Of a DNA stretch of 64,000 nucleotides, positions 39,572 to 53,280 are shown in pieces. Source of the stretch: Talinum fruticosum (taxonomy: Eukaryota > Streptophyta > Magnoliopsida > Caryophyllales > Talinaceae); the NCBI GenBank assembly GCA_021018815.1, contig JAITYX010000021.1:4245001-4309000 (forward strand), read 5' to 3'. The translations under genes were made by a program, and so were the position numbers. Numbering within the stretch: the first letter of the stretch is position 1; the number at the start of each line of letters is the position of its first letter. The notes beneath the pieces were generated by a model that was not told the origin of the DNA, did no database searches, and saw only the letters and a program-made list of their open reading frames with translations.

Positions 39572-39751
39572 GTAATAATCTTGTATATTGATTCTTAATC
39601 TCTGCCTTCTGTTTGCCAATTGGGTTGGAGTTTATTCGAATGGCTAGATTCTTTGGGTTTAAACTCGATTTGTACTACTGTGAGTAGTTAATCGAGTTTC
39701 GGGTTTTAACAATTTGTTTCGGCCCTAATTTTAATGGGTGTATTTCCATAG
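39572..39751 (+). other. Probable 5' UTR intron of FTSHI3
   Basis: A donor ACGAG|GTAATA at 39571/39572, after a CT-rich leader, pairs with an acceptor CCATAG ending at 39751 (alternative CTCAG ending at 39759). Splicing would remove a short upstream ATG frame (39734) that otherwise precedes the start codon. Confidence 0.45.
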
Positions 39752-39776
39752 CTGCTCAGCTTTTTCTCAAGTTAAA

Positions 39777-42700
39777 ATGGCTTCCTTTTGCCTAGTCTCC
39801 AATAATGGGGTAATGAGCAATCCCCAAAATCATAAATTTCATGTTTTGAAAGCCAAATTTTCGGATAGATGTGTATGTAGGTCTTCTTCTGTAGTTCCTA
39901 GACACGGTTTTGCTTCTTTCTATTCATTAAAGTCTCAAACTTTTAGTAATTACCGAGATAAGGTAGTTTGTTGTAGTAAGATAGGGTCTTTGGGTGATGG
40001 AAATAGAGGAAATAAAGTTTCCCTTTTGGAGGATAGGGAACCTATTGATTTGAAAAGAAGATTTTTGGTAAGATTGCGGCCGAGGTTGAAGTTGTTATAC
40101 ACAAGATTGAAAAGGGTACCGGTTCGATCAGCTTTAAATGAATTTGGAACTTTCTTGAGAAAGCATATGAAGAGAGTTACCCTTGCCACTACGGTTATGT
40201 TTGCACTAGGGATTTGTTATTTGTTTGTGAAGATAATGGCAATTCCATCTCCAAAAATTGTTCCCTATTCGGACTTGGTGATGAGACTAGAAAGTGGGTC
40301 TGTGACAAAAGTTCTGTTTGAAGAAGGATCACGTCGTATATACTTCAATAGTAAGGTTGAGAGTGTTGGAACTCCCAATATTAATGAAGAAAATATGGCC
40401 TTGGAGAATGATCAACCTGAAAATGTGGCTAGTGAAGTTGCATTGGCTGCTACTGAGACCTCCCAAGTTCAAGGTAGAAGTGTGCTTACAAAGAGTACAA
40501 GGAAAAGAGCAGCTGTTCCAGACTGGCAGTACTCCACGAGAAAGGTTGATAATGATGAAAGTTTTCTCTTAAGTTTGATGAGACAAAAGGGTGTTATATA
40601 CAGCTCAGCTCCCCCATCGGTACTGATGTCAATCAGGAGCATTGTTATTACTATATTGACTCTATGGATCCCTTTGACTCCTTTAATGTGGCTACTTTAT
40701 CGGCAACTTTATTCTGCTAATGGTCCTGCCAAGAAAAGGAGACCAAGTAACCAGAATGTGAGCTTTGATGATGTGGAAGGTGTCGATTCTGCCAAGGTGG
40801 AGCTCATGGAGGTATGTTTCTTTATCGTCTGACACTTTATATCAGATAGACAGATACATTTACGATGCAATGTATTTTCCTTTGATTCACTGCACAAGCA
40901 TTTACCTGTGATCTGATGTCCTTTTAGTACCTTAAATATCCTTTACTATCCTTTTGGAGACAATGAATCAGATTGATAACTGCCCATGCGCTTCTATGAA
41001 TACGAAACCTATTTATTTTTTTAGAGATGAGGCCCCAGCTTTACTTGGCAAATTGATAGAATGAGACAAAAACCAGCTTCTTACCCTGGGGGAATAAACG
41101 GTTTGTGCAATGCAGAATGAGAATGTTGATCTTCTCAATTGAAACAGATTATCAAGAAAACTGACCTTTCAAGATTAGATCACTGTCACCAACTCATCAT
41201 TATAAGTATTGGAGCTTAGTAAGCCTGTTACCGTGGGTGAAATATAGGCACTAGAGCTTTTAACCCCTCTAATCATCCTTAGGTTCAATCCCTGTCTTCA
41301 ATTTGTGTCCTTCCGGAAGAATGCACACAAAAGTGTTGAAAGATTCCCATGTATTCCCTTTTGCCACATTATCTACAAGACACAGTTCTTGTTATTTGAC
41401 GCATTAATGGTGACAGCTGGAAGAAACCCACTGTCAACTGTGTGTGAACTTATGATCATGTGTAGTGACAGGTGATTGGTGATTAATGGATATTTGGCAG
41501 ACATTTAAACCATAAATTTGGATAGCTCTCTTCATGAGTATTATAGTGTCTATTGTTTTGTAAAAGATATGGTCAGATTGATATTGACATACTTTACAAA
41601 GCATAAATTTCCAACTGCAAATCCTGACTGTGATTGGAAAGCATTAGATGGGTACTGTTCAACTTCATCGTCATTCATTGGAAAGCCTGACTGCCATTTG
41701 AAACCCATATTTAGGTGTGATTCTTAGTGCATTTGGAGCTTAAATTTGGGATTGAGACAAGATTTGGGAACTTGTGGACGTAATGTTATCTTCCGTAAGA
41801 GACTAAAGTTGACCTTTTTCTTCGTGCATTTGGAGCTTCAATTTGCTGAACTTTTTACTTTTGTGGTTCATAAGGACTCTTGCTTTTCTAGTTCTAGTAT
41901 TACTCATCTTGATGCCTAATGACTTCTAGATTATGGAAGGAGATTCTAGGCTGAGCCTTTTGAGGAAGATATTTAGGTAAATTTAACAATGTTTAGAAGT
42001 GATAAATTTTAACGATGTTTGCTACTTTTGCGTGATGTAGGATGCTCTGAGAGCAATTCCTACACCGATGAAAACTTACAAGAAACTCAGAAAATTCAAT
42101 TCAATTATTATTCAAGCCTGCCTCTCTAAAGCATGATGCGGAGTTTAAATAGCAAAAAGCTCTAAAACAATAAGGAAACTAAAAGATAATAAAATCCACG
42201 AGATAATATTTGCTAACTAAGATGATAAAGAAATAACTAGAAGATAAAATTATTCCTAAATAAAAATTCTTAAATTTCTAAATTTCCTATTTTTCCTGGA
42301 GTAGATATTTCCATAATATCTTTTGGGAGATAATGCATCATTGCGTCTTGACTAGAAGAGAGGTATGCTTCTCTATTAGGGGTTTTTCCACCTTTAAAGG
42401 TGGGAGGACTGATGACTCCATCCCAATTGGGGATTTCTTGTTTCTGGCAGAGGGAAGCATTGTTTTGGAATGTAGGTGTTGAAGGCTCATGTGATAGGTG
42501 CAGAGGTTAAGAAGATCTGGAGTAGAAATGGCTGAAGATGCCAGCATAATAGGGACTAGGACACTTCTAGGATATAAGAAGACTAAGGAATTTTGTGGGG
42601 AAGTGGTAGATAACAGGCACTATGATGAGAGGAATAGTATAATTCATGATGAGAAAAAAAATGCGTACAGGCTTAGTATGAACCTTCAGAAGGCTGAGGC

Positions 42701-45455
42701 CTGCCATACACACTCTAATATTTGCTAAGACATACCCTTATGATTAGAGATGAAATTAAGAAGTACTCTCTTGTCCCATAAAACATCCATCTTTGTCTCA
42801 TAATGTTATCCACATCCGCTTCTCGATAGCCGAGTGGTTTTTCTATCAGTGGGAACTTGGGAAACCATTTTCACACGTGTTTAAGGAATAGTATTTAATG
42901 CTTATTCTCATGTGTGTATGTGTATTCCAATATTTTACAATACTGACAGGGTGAGGGAGAGTTCTAGTCTATTCCCCCCCAATCCTTGGTCTAGATTTTC
43001 GCTTTGAATTGACCTGGCGGAAGTCACCTAATGCACATATAGTTGTAAGCCTGTAACAATCATTGACTTATCTTTTTTAAATGGCAAGCAAGGATAAGTT
43101 CATTTTCTTGGACCAGCTGGCGACTTACTCTTTCTGGCCATCCTCTAGCTATTCAGTAAATATTATGCCTTCTACATCATAACATCTCGTTACAACAGGA
43201 CAACCTCCCCCCGCCCCCTGGAGATTTTTCCCCTTTTGCCAGTGGTGGGAGGTTATCATATATGAAATCAATGAAACAGATGGTGTTTCTCTGCTGCATG
43301 TTGTTTGCAGCCATGTTTTATCCGCATATTGGACTTTTAGCTTCTTTTTTTTTTTTTTTTTGGGGGGGATGGGGTTACTTGTGTTTAAGAGTTCAAGTTA
43401 TCCTTTTATCTTGTTTCTACAGACTTTTAAAAATTCATTCATTTGATACGACTGTTTTCTTCGTAGATAGTGTTGTGCCTGCAAGGATCTATCAATTATA
43501 ACAAGTTAGGAGCAAGGTTACCCAGAGGTGTCCTCCTGGTAGGTCCTCCTGGAACAGGGAAAACCTTACTAGCCCGTGCAGTGGCTGGAGAGGCAGGTGT
43601 ACCATTCTTCTCTGTCTCGGCGAGTGAATTTGTGGAGTTGTTTGTTGGAAGGGGAGCTGCTCGTATCAGAGATCTTTTTAATGTTGCAAGGAAATGTGCA
43701 CCTTCAATTATATTCATTGACGAACTCGATGCAGTTGGAGGAAAACGTGGTAGAAGTTTCAATGATGAAAGAGATCAGACGCTCAACCAGGTAATCCTGC
43801 TTATCACTGTGGACTCAGCATCTGGTTGAAATATTTGCATCCTGCACTTCCTCTAAGGAAAGAAGGGAAAACTTGATAAGAAATTATGAATACCTGATGG
43901 CGGGGCATGGTTTCTTGTGTATGTAAGCATTTGCCTTCTAATGGTTTATACTGTATATACTTGCGTACATATCTTTTTCTATTGTTGGCCCCCATTATGA
44001 TGATTCGCTCCTTTGTTTCTTCTCTTCCCTGCCATTTGTTGCTGTCCTTAAGTTTGGATAGTGTTATTTTGATGTTAGCATAGCGTCTTAACCAAATTTA
44101 AAGCAGAGAGTTTGTGGCTATTGGCAGCGAACTCTGGTTTAGGCCTTGTTTTGCTGCTTTTAGTGATTTACTGTTGCTTGTGTAAGCTTTTTAGGCACTA
44201 GTGATTTAGACATAGCAAATCGATCATGACTCATTTGGGTTTGTCAGTCTTGTTTTGGATAATAAATTAGGTTGATGGTAATATTCTAGTCATGTTGGCT
44301 GTGGGGTGGTTTATTCATTTCGGGTTTGGTGTTCATGCTGTCCAGTTTTTCCAATAAACTTGTCAAGAAAATGTACTTGGTATATGTCAGGATGCCGATT
44401 AAATTTTTGTGCTGATTTGCTTGGGTCAGGTTATGTTTACCATATTTGGGTGCATAGTTCTGGCATTGCAGAATAGCGTTTTACTTGCTATTAATTGTAT
44501 AAGATTCACCGTTCCAACTTTTGAAGTACCAGTCTTACTCTTAAAAATGTCTTACATTACAAAACATTTTTCTCTGAACTAAGGATTGAACTATTTGTTT
44601 TCTGACAGTTGCTGACCGAAATGGACGGGTTCGAGTCAGATACAAAAGTGGTCGTCATCGCTGCAACGAACAGGCCTGAAGCATTGGACCAAGCCCTATG
44701 TCGCCCTGGTCGATTTTCAAGGAAAGTAGTTGTCGGAGAACCTGATGAAGAGGGAAGGAGAAAGATTTTGGCTGTGCATTTGAGAGATGTTCCCCTGGAG
44801 GAAGACAAGCAGCTCATATGCAACCTTGTTGCTTCCCTCACCCAAGGTCTCGTTGGTGCCGATCTTGCTAACATTGTCAATGAAGCTGCATTGCTCGCTG
44901 CCCGGAGAGGTTTGTAACCTTTTTCTGGCATTACAAACTTCAGTTTTTCTAACTCCTTTCCATAAGTTGATGCCACTAGACCCTGTAAAACTGACCTGTA
45001 TAGAATGACTGAATTAGATCCGGCAAAATTCATTTTTAATTTGAAAAGACCTAATTCAATCCGAACCCAATATCCACTTGACCAGAGCACTATACCCCCA
45101 TCTATTTTGATCCAACCCAAAATAAACCTTGCTGAAATGACTCGGTTTCCAGAGTCCAGACCTTGTTTCCCCCATACGATTCTCTTCCCTCCCCAGATTT
45201 TTACCCTGTAAATGTTTAAAAGTTTCTAAAGATGTTGATGGGGGATGAACAGGCGGAGAAGCCGTGTCGAGGGAGGACATAATGGAAGCCATAGAAAGAG
45301 CGAAATTCGGTATCAACAACAGGCAAACGAGTCCAAGTGCAATCAGCAAGGAACTGGGGAAACTATTCCCATGGATGCCATCTCTTCTGGGAAAATCTGA
45401 TTCCAAAACATCTGAAGCAATTCAGGGCCCATTGGGCTATCAAACTTTAAGCTGA
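39777..45455 (+). CDS. FTSHI3: FTSHI3, plastid FtsH-like protein lacking the protease site
   Basis: Four exons, 39777-40811, 43467-43790, 44609-44909 and 45253-45455, join in frame to 620 residues with no defects. This is close to the Arabidopsis FTSHI3 length as I recall it, with the same GPLGYQTLS end. The first 60-70 residues look like a chloroplast transit peptide. Membrane segments are at about 134-154 and 283-308. The AAA ATPase module has Walker A GPPGTGKT (371-378), Walker B IIFIDELD (426-433), and a second region of homology with [16 protein letters not shown] (472-491). The chain ends soon after the AAA lid, so the whole zinc-protease domain with HEXXH is absent; such FtsHi proteins are thought to act as ATPase/unfoldase partners at plastid membranes. 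ATG 39777 was chosen as the first in-frame Met. Intron 1 is 2.65 kb. Confidence 0.93.
42040..42335 (-). mobile_element. LTR-like fragment in FTSHI3 intron 1
   Basis: On the minus strand the sequence has the look of a plant LTR: an AT-rich U3, a TATTTAAACTC TATA-like box, then a GAATTGAATTTTCTGAGTTTC R/U5-like stretch and CTCAGAGCATCC. No second LTR or internal region is present. It is called from composition and layout only. Confidence 0.35.
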
Positions 45456-48400
45456 TCCGAAGAAAAAATTTTCACATTTTGTCTTCTTTTTGAATGCATG
45501 CATTTGTGTTTGTTTACCATTGAAAATTGATGGAATCTTCAACAAGTGGTCAAAGTATTCAAGTTTGAGTCCAACTTTTACCTTCCCAAATTCAACCAAA
45601 ACTTTCTAAAGGGTTTTTAATTTCTAGCAAAATGTTTTTAGAAATTTTTTATATCGGATGAACAAAATCGGTTTATTTAGTTTTAAATTACAGCTTTATA
45701 ACTCTCTTTAGCTGCTTATGATTTTTTATAACTAATTTTACCACTATTTTTCAGCTCCTTGTAGTATTATAACTTCTTACAGTGAAATAAGGTTATAGAT
45801 TGGTATCTCATGAGAACTTGAATATGAATTTATTTTTTAAATAAATCATTTTGCCTATGATAATAAATTACAATATTAAGTTTTAAGATAAAGTGATATA
45901 ATATAAAGCTATATAAACACGATTATAATTAGAAAAACATAAATATTAATTTATTAAGAATAAAGTGAAGTATATGATTAAAAGTGATGCACCTAAAATA
46001 TTTTATTATAAAAATATTTACAGGCGACAGCTATTTCATGCGTAAAAAACGTTTTAAATTTTATAACTATTTATTACAAAAAGTAGTGTTCCTCGAAAAA
46101 AAGGTTCGTGTTTCACGAATCACGGCAAATTTTAGGTGCGAAAAATACCTTTATGGGATAGTGACGGAATAAGTGTACACGTGTCAGGTTGTAATACGTT
46201 TATGAAGAGACGTGGAAAATTAAAAAAAAAAGTGAAGCGAAGAATCTCGAATCTAGAATCTAAATTCAAATAAATTAGGAATCACGGAGATTCTTTCAAT
46301 ACTGACTGATATGATATTTCGTTTTTCTTTCTTTTTGTCCTTTTTAAATTATTTTTCAAAATTATTCAAAAAAATATATTTTAAAATTTAACTTGTAATT
46401 TGCAAAGCTAATTTCATTTGGGGAGTGTCAGGGACGGAGCTCTGTGAGATGTATGGGTGATCTGAGACACCCATAGTAAATAAAATAAAATAAAATTTTA
46501 ATAAAGAAGATATTATAACAAATAATATTGTTTATAAAATTTTAAGAACATTAAAAAATGGATACTTTTAAATAAATTTGCTAGCTCGACATTGGGAATC
46601 AATCTCTTCCTATTTCTTTTAGCCTTTAGGACACGAAAAAGAAAAAGGAAAAAGAAAAAAGGACATTCTAGTTTCTACTATCCACCTAATAAAGATGAGG
46701 CTTATCACATTGTATAAAATATGGACGGCTCAAAATCTTTGGTCATGCAGTAATTTTAATCTTAATTTTAATTTAACCTTTTTTTTTTTTTTTTTGGTGG
46801 GTGGATGTCAATTTATGAGTATTCAAAATTTAATGGCAATTGGCAAATGGAAATGGAAATGGTGAGTGAATATTGAGCTGGGAAGCAGCAGACAACAGAG
46901 CATATTATCAGTATATTGTTTGTCATATTCACACTCAGAGTGCAACACAAATATAGAAATAAATAATTAATGTGGTACCATTTTTAGCATTTATAAATTT
47001 CAATCATCCATTTTGGTGGAAGTAATATCCAAATTTGGTTTTTACCCAAAAATATAAACGATCCAAATTCGGTATTTGAGCTTTTATTACATTTAGCAAA
47101 CCGATAACACTTAAATCAAGTGATCTAATTTTAACTCGATATTCTTATTTACGTAATTGGAATTGAATATAAAGATCTTTTATTTTTTTATTTAATCTGA
47201 AAATAATTCGATGCAAATTGAAATCCAATCCAGATAATATTATAATTAATCTGGATACAGTTCAATTTAAAACCAATTTAATTGAAAATAAAATTAAACG
47301 ATCTTAATTCCTCACACTTACTTTCAACTCCTTACGGTTTTTGTAATTAACTTTACAACTATATCTTACAGTTTCTCATAATTTTGTTCATCTTTACTTA
47401 CAACTCTTTACTGATCTTACATATTTATATAATTAAATAAAATAGGGCTTTAATATTCATTTTTTGGGGGTAAATTTGAAAGGAAAAAAAGGAGGTTGAT
47501 ATCGAATTCCAGCTGGAAAATGAAGTAAGAGTGGAATTGGTTGGGCAAATGGGGAATGCATTGAATGTATGTAATTGTGCGTGGAAATCAAGTTGGCCTA
47601 ATACCGACACGTTTTCAATTGGGTAGTCCGATCCGACTCAACTATGACTCATAACTTACTCACGTTCCCATGCCTACCCGTCCCCCAATGACTCTGACTC
47701 ACGTGTCTCCACAATTCAATACTTGTACATTCTCCTTCATTTGCACTTGTACGTTCCTTTTTTTTTTTCAAAAAAAAAAAAAAACTTTTCAAATATTCTC
47801 TAAGATTCGAGTAAAGTAAGAATATGGGCAAGAACCGACATAATTAAAAATTTAAATTACTTATTGTATATCTTAAAATAGATTTATTTACTCGATCGAG
47901 TAAGATGTTATGATTAATGTACATAACGTAAGATTCGAGTATAGAAAAGATTTGATGGTCAATTGGGTTTAAAGACATTGATAGTTTTACTCTCAAATCT
48001 TAGGTGATTCGGAATGTAAATTTGAAAGTTTAATTTTATATGTAATAGAAAAGATTTGATTTTGTTGAACCAATTGCTCTCATAATATAGATCTCATCAT
48101 TTAATTCTTAATTTGTTGGTGTATGTAAGTAGATTGTAATCGTATTGATTATGTATACACAAACTAACTTATTTTTGAAAATTCTACTTTGAACCATTCA
48201 AATTTAGACTCTTTTAAGTCTTAAAAGGGAAACATTAACTTCTAGATGGATGTATAATAGCATATATGTGCAACGTCTATATCACCTTTTAAAGTGATAA
48301 AGAGATTTTGACTGATATTATCCTCCTTATACAGATGAGAAAATTAATTTGATAACATTTATCCATTGTATTTCTACTAGCATGCTTATGTTGTCAAATG

Positions 48401-50837
48401 AAACCACATTCCGTTTAAATTAAGGTTTAAAACTCAACGAAAATTCTCATGACTCTAAACTATCCTTCTTAGATAAAAGCATAACGTTACACAATTCTCT
48501 CATGCTAGCGAGTATAAAAGAATCTCTTATACATTTGTCTATCAGAATGATTATGAGAGCGTTTGTAACTATTAACCGTTGACTCTAATCATAACCGTTA
48601 AATGAAACTAATAACTGTTAATTGTAGTCGCTGATTTTAACAATTAGTGGTAGTAAGAACTATTAATTAAAACTATTGGTAAGTGCTAATTTTTAACTAT
48701 TAACCAGTAATTTTAGCAGTTAAAACAAACGTGCTCGGTAAGAAACAGAAAAAAGAAAAGAAAAAGAAGAAGAAGCAGAAGAGAAAAGGTGAGGAAGCTT
48801 CAAATTTTGCATGGAGTGGGTCAAGTTGGGAAGCAAGAATACAAAGCAAAGAGACAGCTAATTTGTTGGAGGTGGGCGATCGAGGAGCATCTTGGAGATC
48901 ACGTAAGGGGAGGAGGGGACAGGAGCATGCATGATGATCAAGACTTTAAATTGTGGCCGTCCGTCCATACGTATATATGTACGATGGTGACTTGTTAATT
49001 AGGATTGATTGGAAAATGAACGTTGATTGGAATTGCGGCCACCATCAAGTTGTATGATTGAGAGTAGGAAATGGCCTTTTCAGGTACACCAAATTCCCAG
49101 TCAGCTCCACATGAGCTCCTCATTTCTATATCTTATCTCTTCCCTGTTTTGCACCTCATGTGTACCCTACTCTTTCTAGACTTCTACCCCACCATTTTTT
49201 ATATTTCTTTTTACTTTTTTTCACCTACCCTTCTTCTTCTAGGTTAAACTTAATTAATCGAATCGATTTAAATTAATTTTAAAATAATATTATAATATGA
49301 AAAAATATTTAGTTTGTCTTCATTTGGGACTTCTAAGATACTATGAACAAAAGTGAATGACCTCAAATTTTGCCTGATTTTAAATGTGGCTAAAAGAGAA
49401 TGAACTTGTCAATAAGTGTATCATAATTTTTGGAAAAATTTTAAAAAAAGTGAGTTTCGGCCCATTGATTGTATTGCATGCGCACAGCACGTGGATCACG
49501 CATACTCCCATGGCTATAGTAATGTGTCAAAGTCAAGTGAATTGAGGTAGCTAGTCACCAACCTCGCAATATTCTCATCTCCTAATTTTGACACCAAATT
49601 AATTTGTTGGACCAAAATACAAGAAAATTAATTACATAATTTTAATAAAAAAGCAAAAGGGTGGGCAGAGGATAAAACTTATATTATCTAGTATGATACA
49701 GTATAATTTAGAAGAAAAAATTTTACGTCTTTTAAAAAATAAAATTATTAAAATAAATGATGTCAAAAAATTAATTTTGAATCTATATTGCGAGGATTGG
49801 GAGAGATTTGAGTTACACGTCAGCTTTGCATCAGCTACGATTGTCACGTAACGCGTACACGTAAACCCCCAGGCATTCATTTGGCATACAATCCGATAAA
49901 TACTAATCGATGACATTTTTCAACCAAAAAAAGAAAACAAGAAACATCAACATGTGAAAAAGAGAAAAATGATTTAGATGGTTGGCCAACTCTAACCCTG
50001 TTTTAGTCTTAATATGGCAGAATATTACCTTAATTGGCCAACAAATCATTTTCCTGTTTTTTTTTTTCCTTTTGGGATAATAATAAATCCATCCAATCCA
50101 CTATTCTAATTCTACGTGTATTTAATTATGCCACCCATATTTTATTTTTTTTATCTTCTTCAACGTGATAAGTTGATGATAATAGTGTCCTAGTTGATGG
50201 CAATATGACTAGTTGAAGTAGTTGAAATAGTATAATATTGTGCGGTTTTAGTCGATTATAAAACAATATGTGTAACGATTATACGGTGATATAAAATTGA
50301 CCTTTAAAAAATTTATAATGAGAAATAAATATTGAATTAATAACTAATTATATTGAGCTTATCGAAGATTAAGAAAGAAAAAAAAAGTCAAAAGTCTATT
50401 GAGTTGGTGATAGAAATTGGTTTACTTGAGCCATTCAAATAGATAAAGATTTGTACAGTTAATTTTTAAATTTAAGAGATAATAAAATAACTGATTTTAT
50501 TGACCAATTAATATTACGTAAGAATTTTTAAATTTGAAAGATAATAAAAAAAATATATATGTACTTTTCAAAGTAAGGGAACATCATAAGACAAGTTATT
50601 ATTTTAAAGGCAGAATTTTCAGAATAAAATATAATATTGAGGATATACATCAAAGGCGTTACATATGACAATAATAATTATAAAACAACTAAAAATCACT
50701 AACACCTTTAATATTAAGAGAGTAATTGTTTACAAAACACATGATTTCATGTTTTTTTGTTTATTTATTTACAAACAATTTCAGCAACTTAATTTCCGAG
50801 CTAAGACTACTTCTTCATGCACATCCTTCTCAATTTC
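45456..50837. other. Gene-poor intergenic stretch between convergent FTSHI3 and ProDH
   Basis: About 5.4 kb of AT-rich DNA between two genes whose 3' ends face each other. No ORF has a recognisable domain. The Lys-rich frame at 48731-48934 is a purine-tract artefact. A MITE lies at 48557-48737. I see no tRNA or other RNA gene. Confidence 0.5.
48557..48737. mobile_element. 181-bp MITE
   Basis: The ends GAGCGTTTGT and ACAAACGTGCTC are imperfect inverted repeats. The interior is made of degenerate AACTATTAACCGTT-type units and has no coding capacity. The form resembles small hAT-like MITEs, but the target duplication is unclear. Confidence 0.5.
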
Positions 50838-53197
50838 TCACTGTTCAAATATTGCCTTTAGCCTTCTCTTCAACTCTTTCCTATAACCAAAAAACAAAAC
50901 AAAAACACGTCAAAAATTATGTCATAGTTTTAAGAGTATATACCATCGATTATTCTTTTTTTTTTTTAATGAAAACAAGTAGAGTTAAAAAGGATGTCAT
51001 AAGTTTTACCCCATGAGAGTTCTATCGAGGCTTGAAGAGGACAACATCCCTCTATTCTCCTCTGCTCTTCTTAGAAGGTAGGGTATGACCTCGTCTATGG
51101 GGCCAAAACTCAAGTACTTGTTCACTTGAAACCCTGCATTTCTCAGACTATATGACAATGCATCCGACATTCCATACAGTTGTGCAAATTGAAGCCTATC
51201 GTTATCGCTCCCTATTCCCAAATCTCTTGCTTTCGTTGCTGCCAGTCGTCCTATTCCACAAAAAACGATATACAGTTGAGATCAAGTGCGTATACGTTAA
51301 AGTAACACATAAAACATGTACAATTAACTATATCATTTGACACGACAAATAACATATGTGTACCTGATTCGATATTGTGGGTGGCAAGGATTACGGCCCC
51401 GGACCCATCAACGATCTTGTCAAGCATAAAGGAAGCACAGTCATTGTAACAATTGTGAGTATCCTCGATGGAGTTATGAATAGGGGACTCAAACCCTAGA
51501 GAGTTAGCCAACTTTGACTCGCTAGACATGTAAGCTCCTCTCACAAGCTTGAACCCCATGGGCAGGGCCATCTTGTCAGCTGCCTTTGTAGCCAACAGCA
51601 ATCTCTCCTTGGCATCCTTCAAGTAAGCTTGGATTGTCCCATAGATAATCGGGACACTGTTTCCCAGCTTGTTGAACTCAATGGCTGACTTATAGGTCAA
51701 GTAATCGATACCGGGTTGGATTATGGTGTCCTCAGCATCAACCGTTAATGGGACATTGAGCTCTGAGCATCTTTGGCATAGCTTGGCTAGTCTCTCTTGG
51801 GCTAACTCAAGGTCCTTTTCTTCTTCTGGGGTTAATGGGTCTGGTCTTTTGAGGGTGTGGTATAGAGGGCTCGAGTCGGAGAAGATCGGCAAGGTGTTTT
51901 GCTTCCATGGGAGGTGAAATGAAGGGTTTTGCTTCTCCCACCTCAGCAAATGGCTTATTCTCTCCAATAAACCCATTGGGCAAATCGAACTTATCTTCAA
52001 AATTACAGTGCTCACCTGCAAAAATAAAAGCAAGTACCGTTAGGGACTTCCCATGTACAAATTGTAGTAAGAGAAAACAAGAGGGAGCATAAGGGCACAT
52101 ATATTTTGCATATTTTTATCTTGGTTTGCTTAATAGGATGATCTTTGTCTGTCATCTTGGCCTCCGCTTCTCAATTCGTAGCAGCCAATCCAGATCTAAC
52201 AAAATCGGTCTCTCTTTATCATCTGATAATACATATGTTTCTTTCCGGATCCCGTTTAGGATTAGGAGGGTCTCATGCACCAATCTTTCTCGTAGTCCAA
52301 AAGAGCCGTCGTGTCATGAAGTGGATCCCGTGTGAATTTGTTCCATTGTGATTTTGAACCCATAAGCTCAAACATTTAGCAAAGACAGACCTGAAAATTT
52401 GATTATAGCCCCACAAATCCATGCCAAACTAAAAAGTGCCATAGAATTATTAAAAAAAAACTTTTTCTCTTTGAAAAATACCTCCCCATAAAGGAAACAA
52501 ATAGTCACATATCTTCAACAAATCAAAGAATCATAAAAAACCCAAGAAAATATTGAGAGCGTACCTTCAATTTATACACGAAAATTTCACGAAAAAGGAA
52601 AATAAAGATGAATATTTTGTCAAGAAAGAAACGTACCGAAGATGGAGGGAGGTATTTGGTATATTCAATGGTCTGGAGAACGGCCTGAAAACTCTCATCA
52701 CAGCTCGGGTTATCATGGGCATGCTCCAACCCGTAATTCAGCATGGTTCTCAACCCTGCATCGTCCCAAATCTTCCGGATAGTTCGACCCGTTTCATCCA
52801 AATCTTTACCCGCAACAAATTGCTCGTAAAAGCTATACTTAACGGCCCCTAAGATAATCTCACGAAAAACAGGGGTTTCTATCAATTTTGATCGCATAAC
52901 CCAAATACCCAAATCGACAACATTATCAATCGCTGCGGTATTGAGAACAACCGATGATTTCAGCAGCTTTGTCGTTGAAACAGAGGCAAATAGTTTCTGG
53001 GTATCATCAAAATCGAGGATTGAACTCTGTTGGGTCTGGGTTTGGGTCGGCTTTGCGACAATGGGTTCGGGCTCGGGTTCGGGTTTATCGTCGAAGTTGA
53101 GAGGCAAAACGGGTAGGGTTGACGGTGTTGAGCTTAAAGCTCGGGTCAATTGGCGGCGGAAACTCTTGAGGAGATTTGGAGTAACTCGGATGGCCAT
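50838..53197 (-). CDS. ProDH: Proline dehydrogenase, mitochondrial
   Basis: FAD-dependent enzyme that oxidises L-proline to pyrroline-5-carboxylate in the mitochondrial matrix, the first step of proline catabolism. Exons (minus): 52637-53197, 51364-52015, 51010-51250 and a 43-bp last exon at 50838-50880. All are in phase and give 498 residues, about the Arabidopsis ProDH length. An Arg/Ser-rich N-terminus (FRRQLTRALSSTPS) fits a mitochondrial presequence. Barrel motifs: VPLTVDAEDT (275-284), GFKLVRGAYM (341-350), ATHNIESGR, LYGMSDAL (429-436) and PYLLRRAEENRG (461-472). Exon 3 can be misread as ending at TAA 51006-51008. The donor GGG|GTAAAA just before it and the acceptor TTATAG|GAAAGAG restore the conserved tail KELKRRLKAIFEQ. 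ATG 53197 is the first in frame. The leader carries a CT microsatellite. The frame is intact. Confidence 0.94.
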
Positions 53198-53247
53198 CAA
53201 TTATTTAGAATCCCCTGTTTTCCCCCTTCTTTCCTCTGTTTTTCTTC

Positions 53248-53258
<11 letters not shown>

Positions 53259-53280
<22 letters not shown>

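Noticed and set aside
41215..41300. AGGTTCAATCCCTG resembling a tRNA B box in FTSHI3 intron 1
   Set aside because: No A box or paired arms at the right spacing; probably chance or a very old tRNA-derived relic.
44557..45120. 187-codon minus-strand ORF opposite FTSHI3 exon 3
   Set aside because: It overlaps conserved AAA-domain coding sequence on the other strand and has no domain of its own; it is a shadow frame.
48731..48998. Lys-rich ORFs in the FTSHI3-ProDH interval
   Set aside because: Driven by an AAG-rich purine tract next to a MITE end; no conserved motif and no start context of note.
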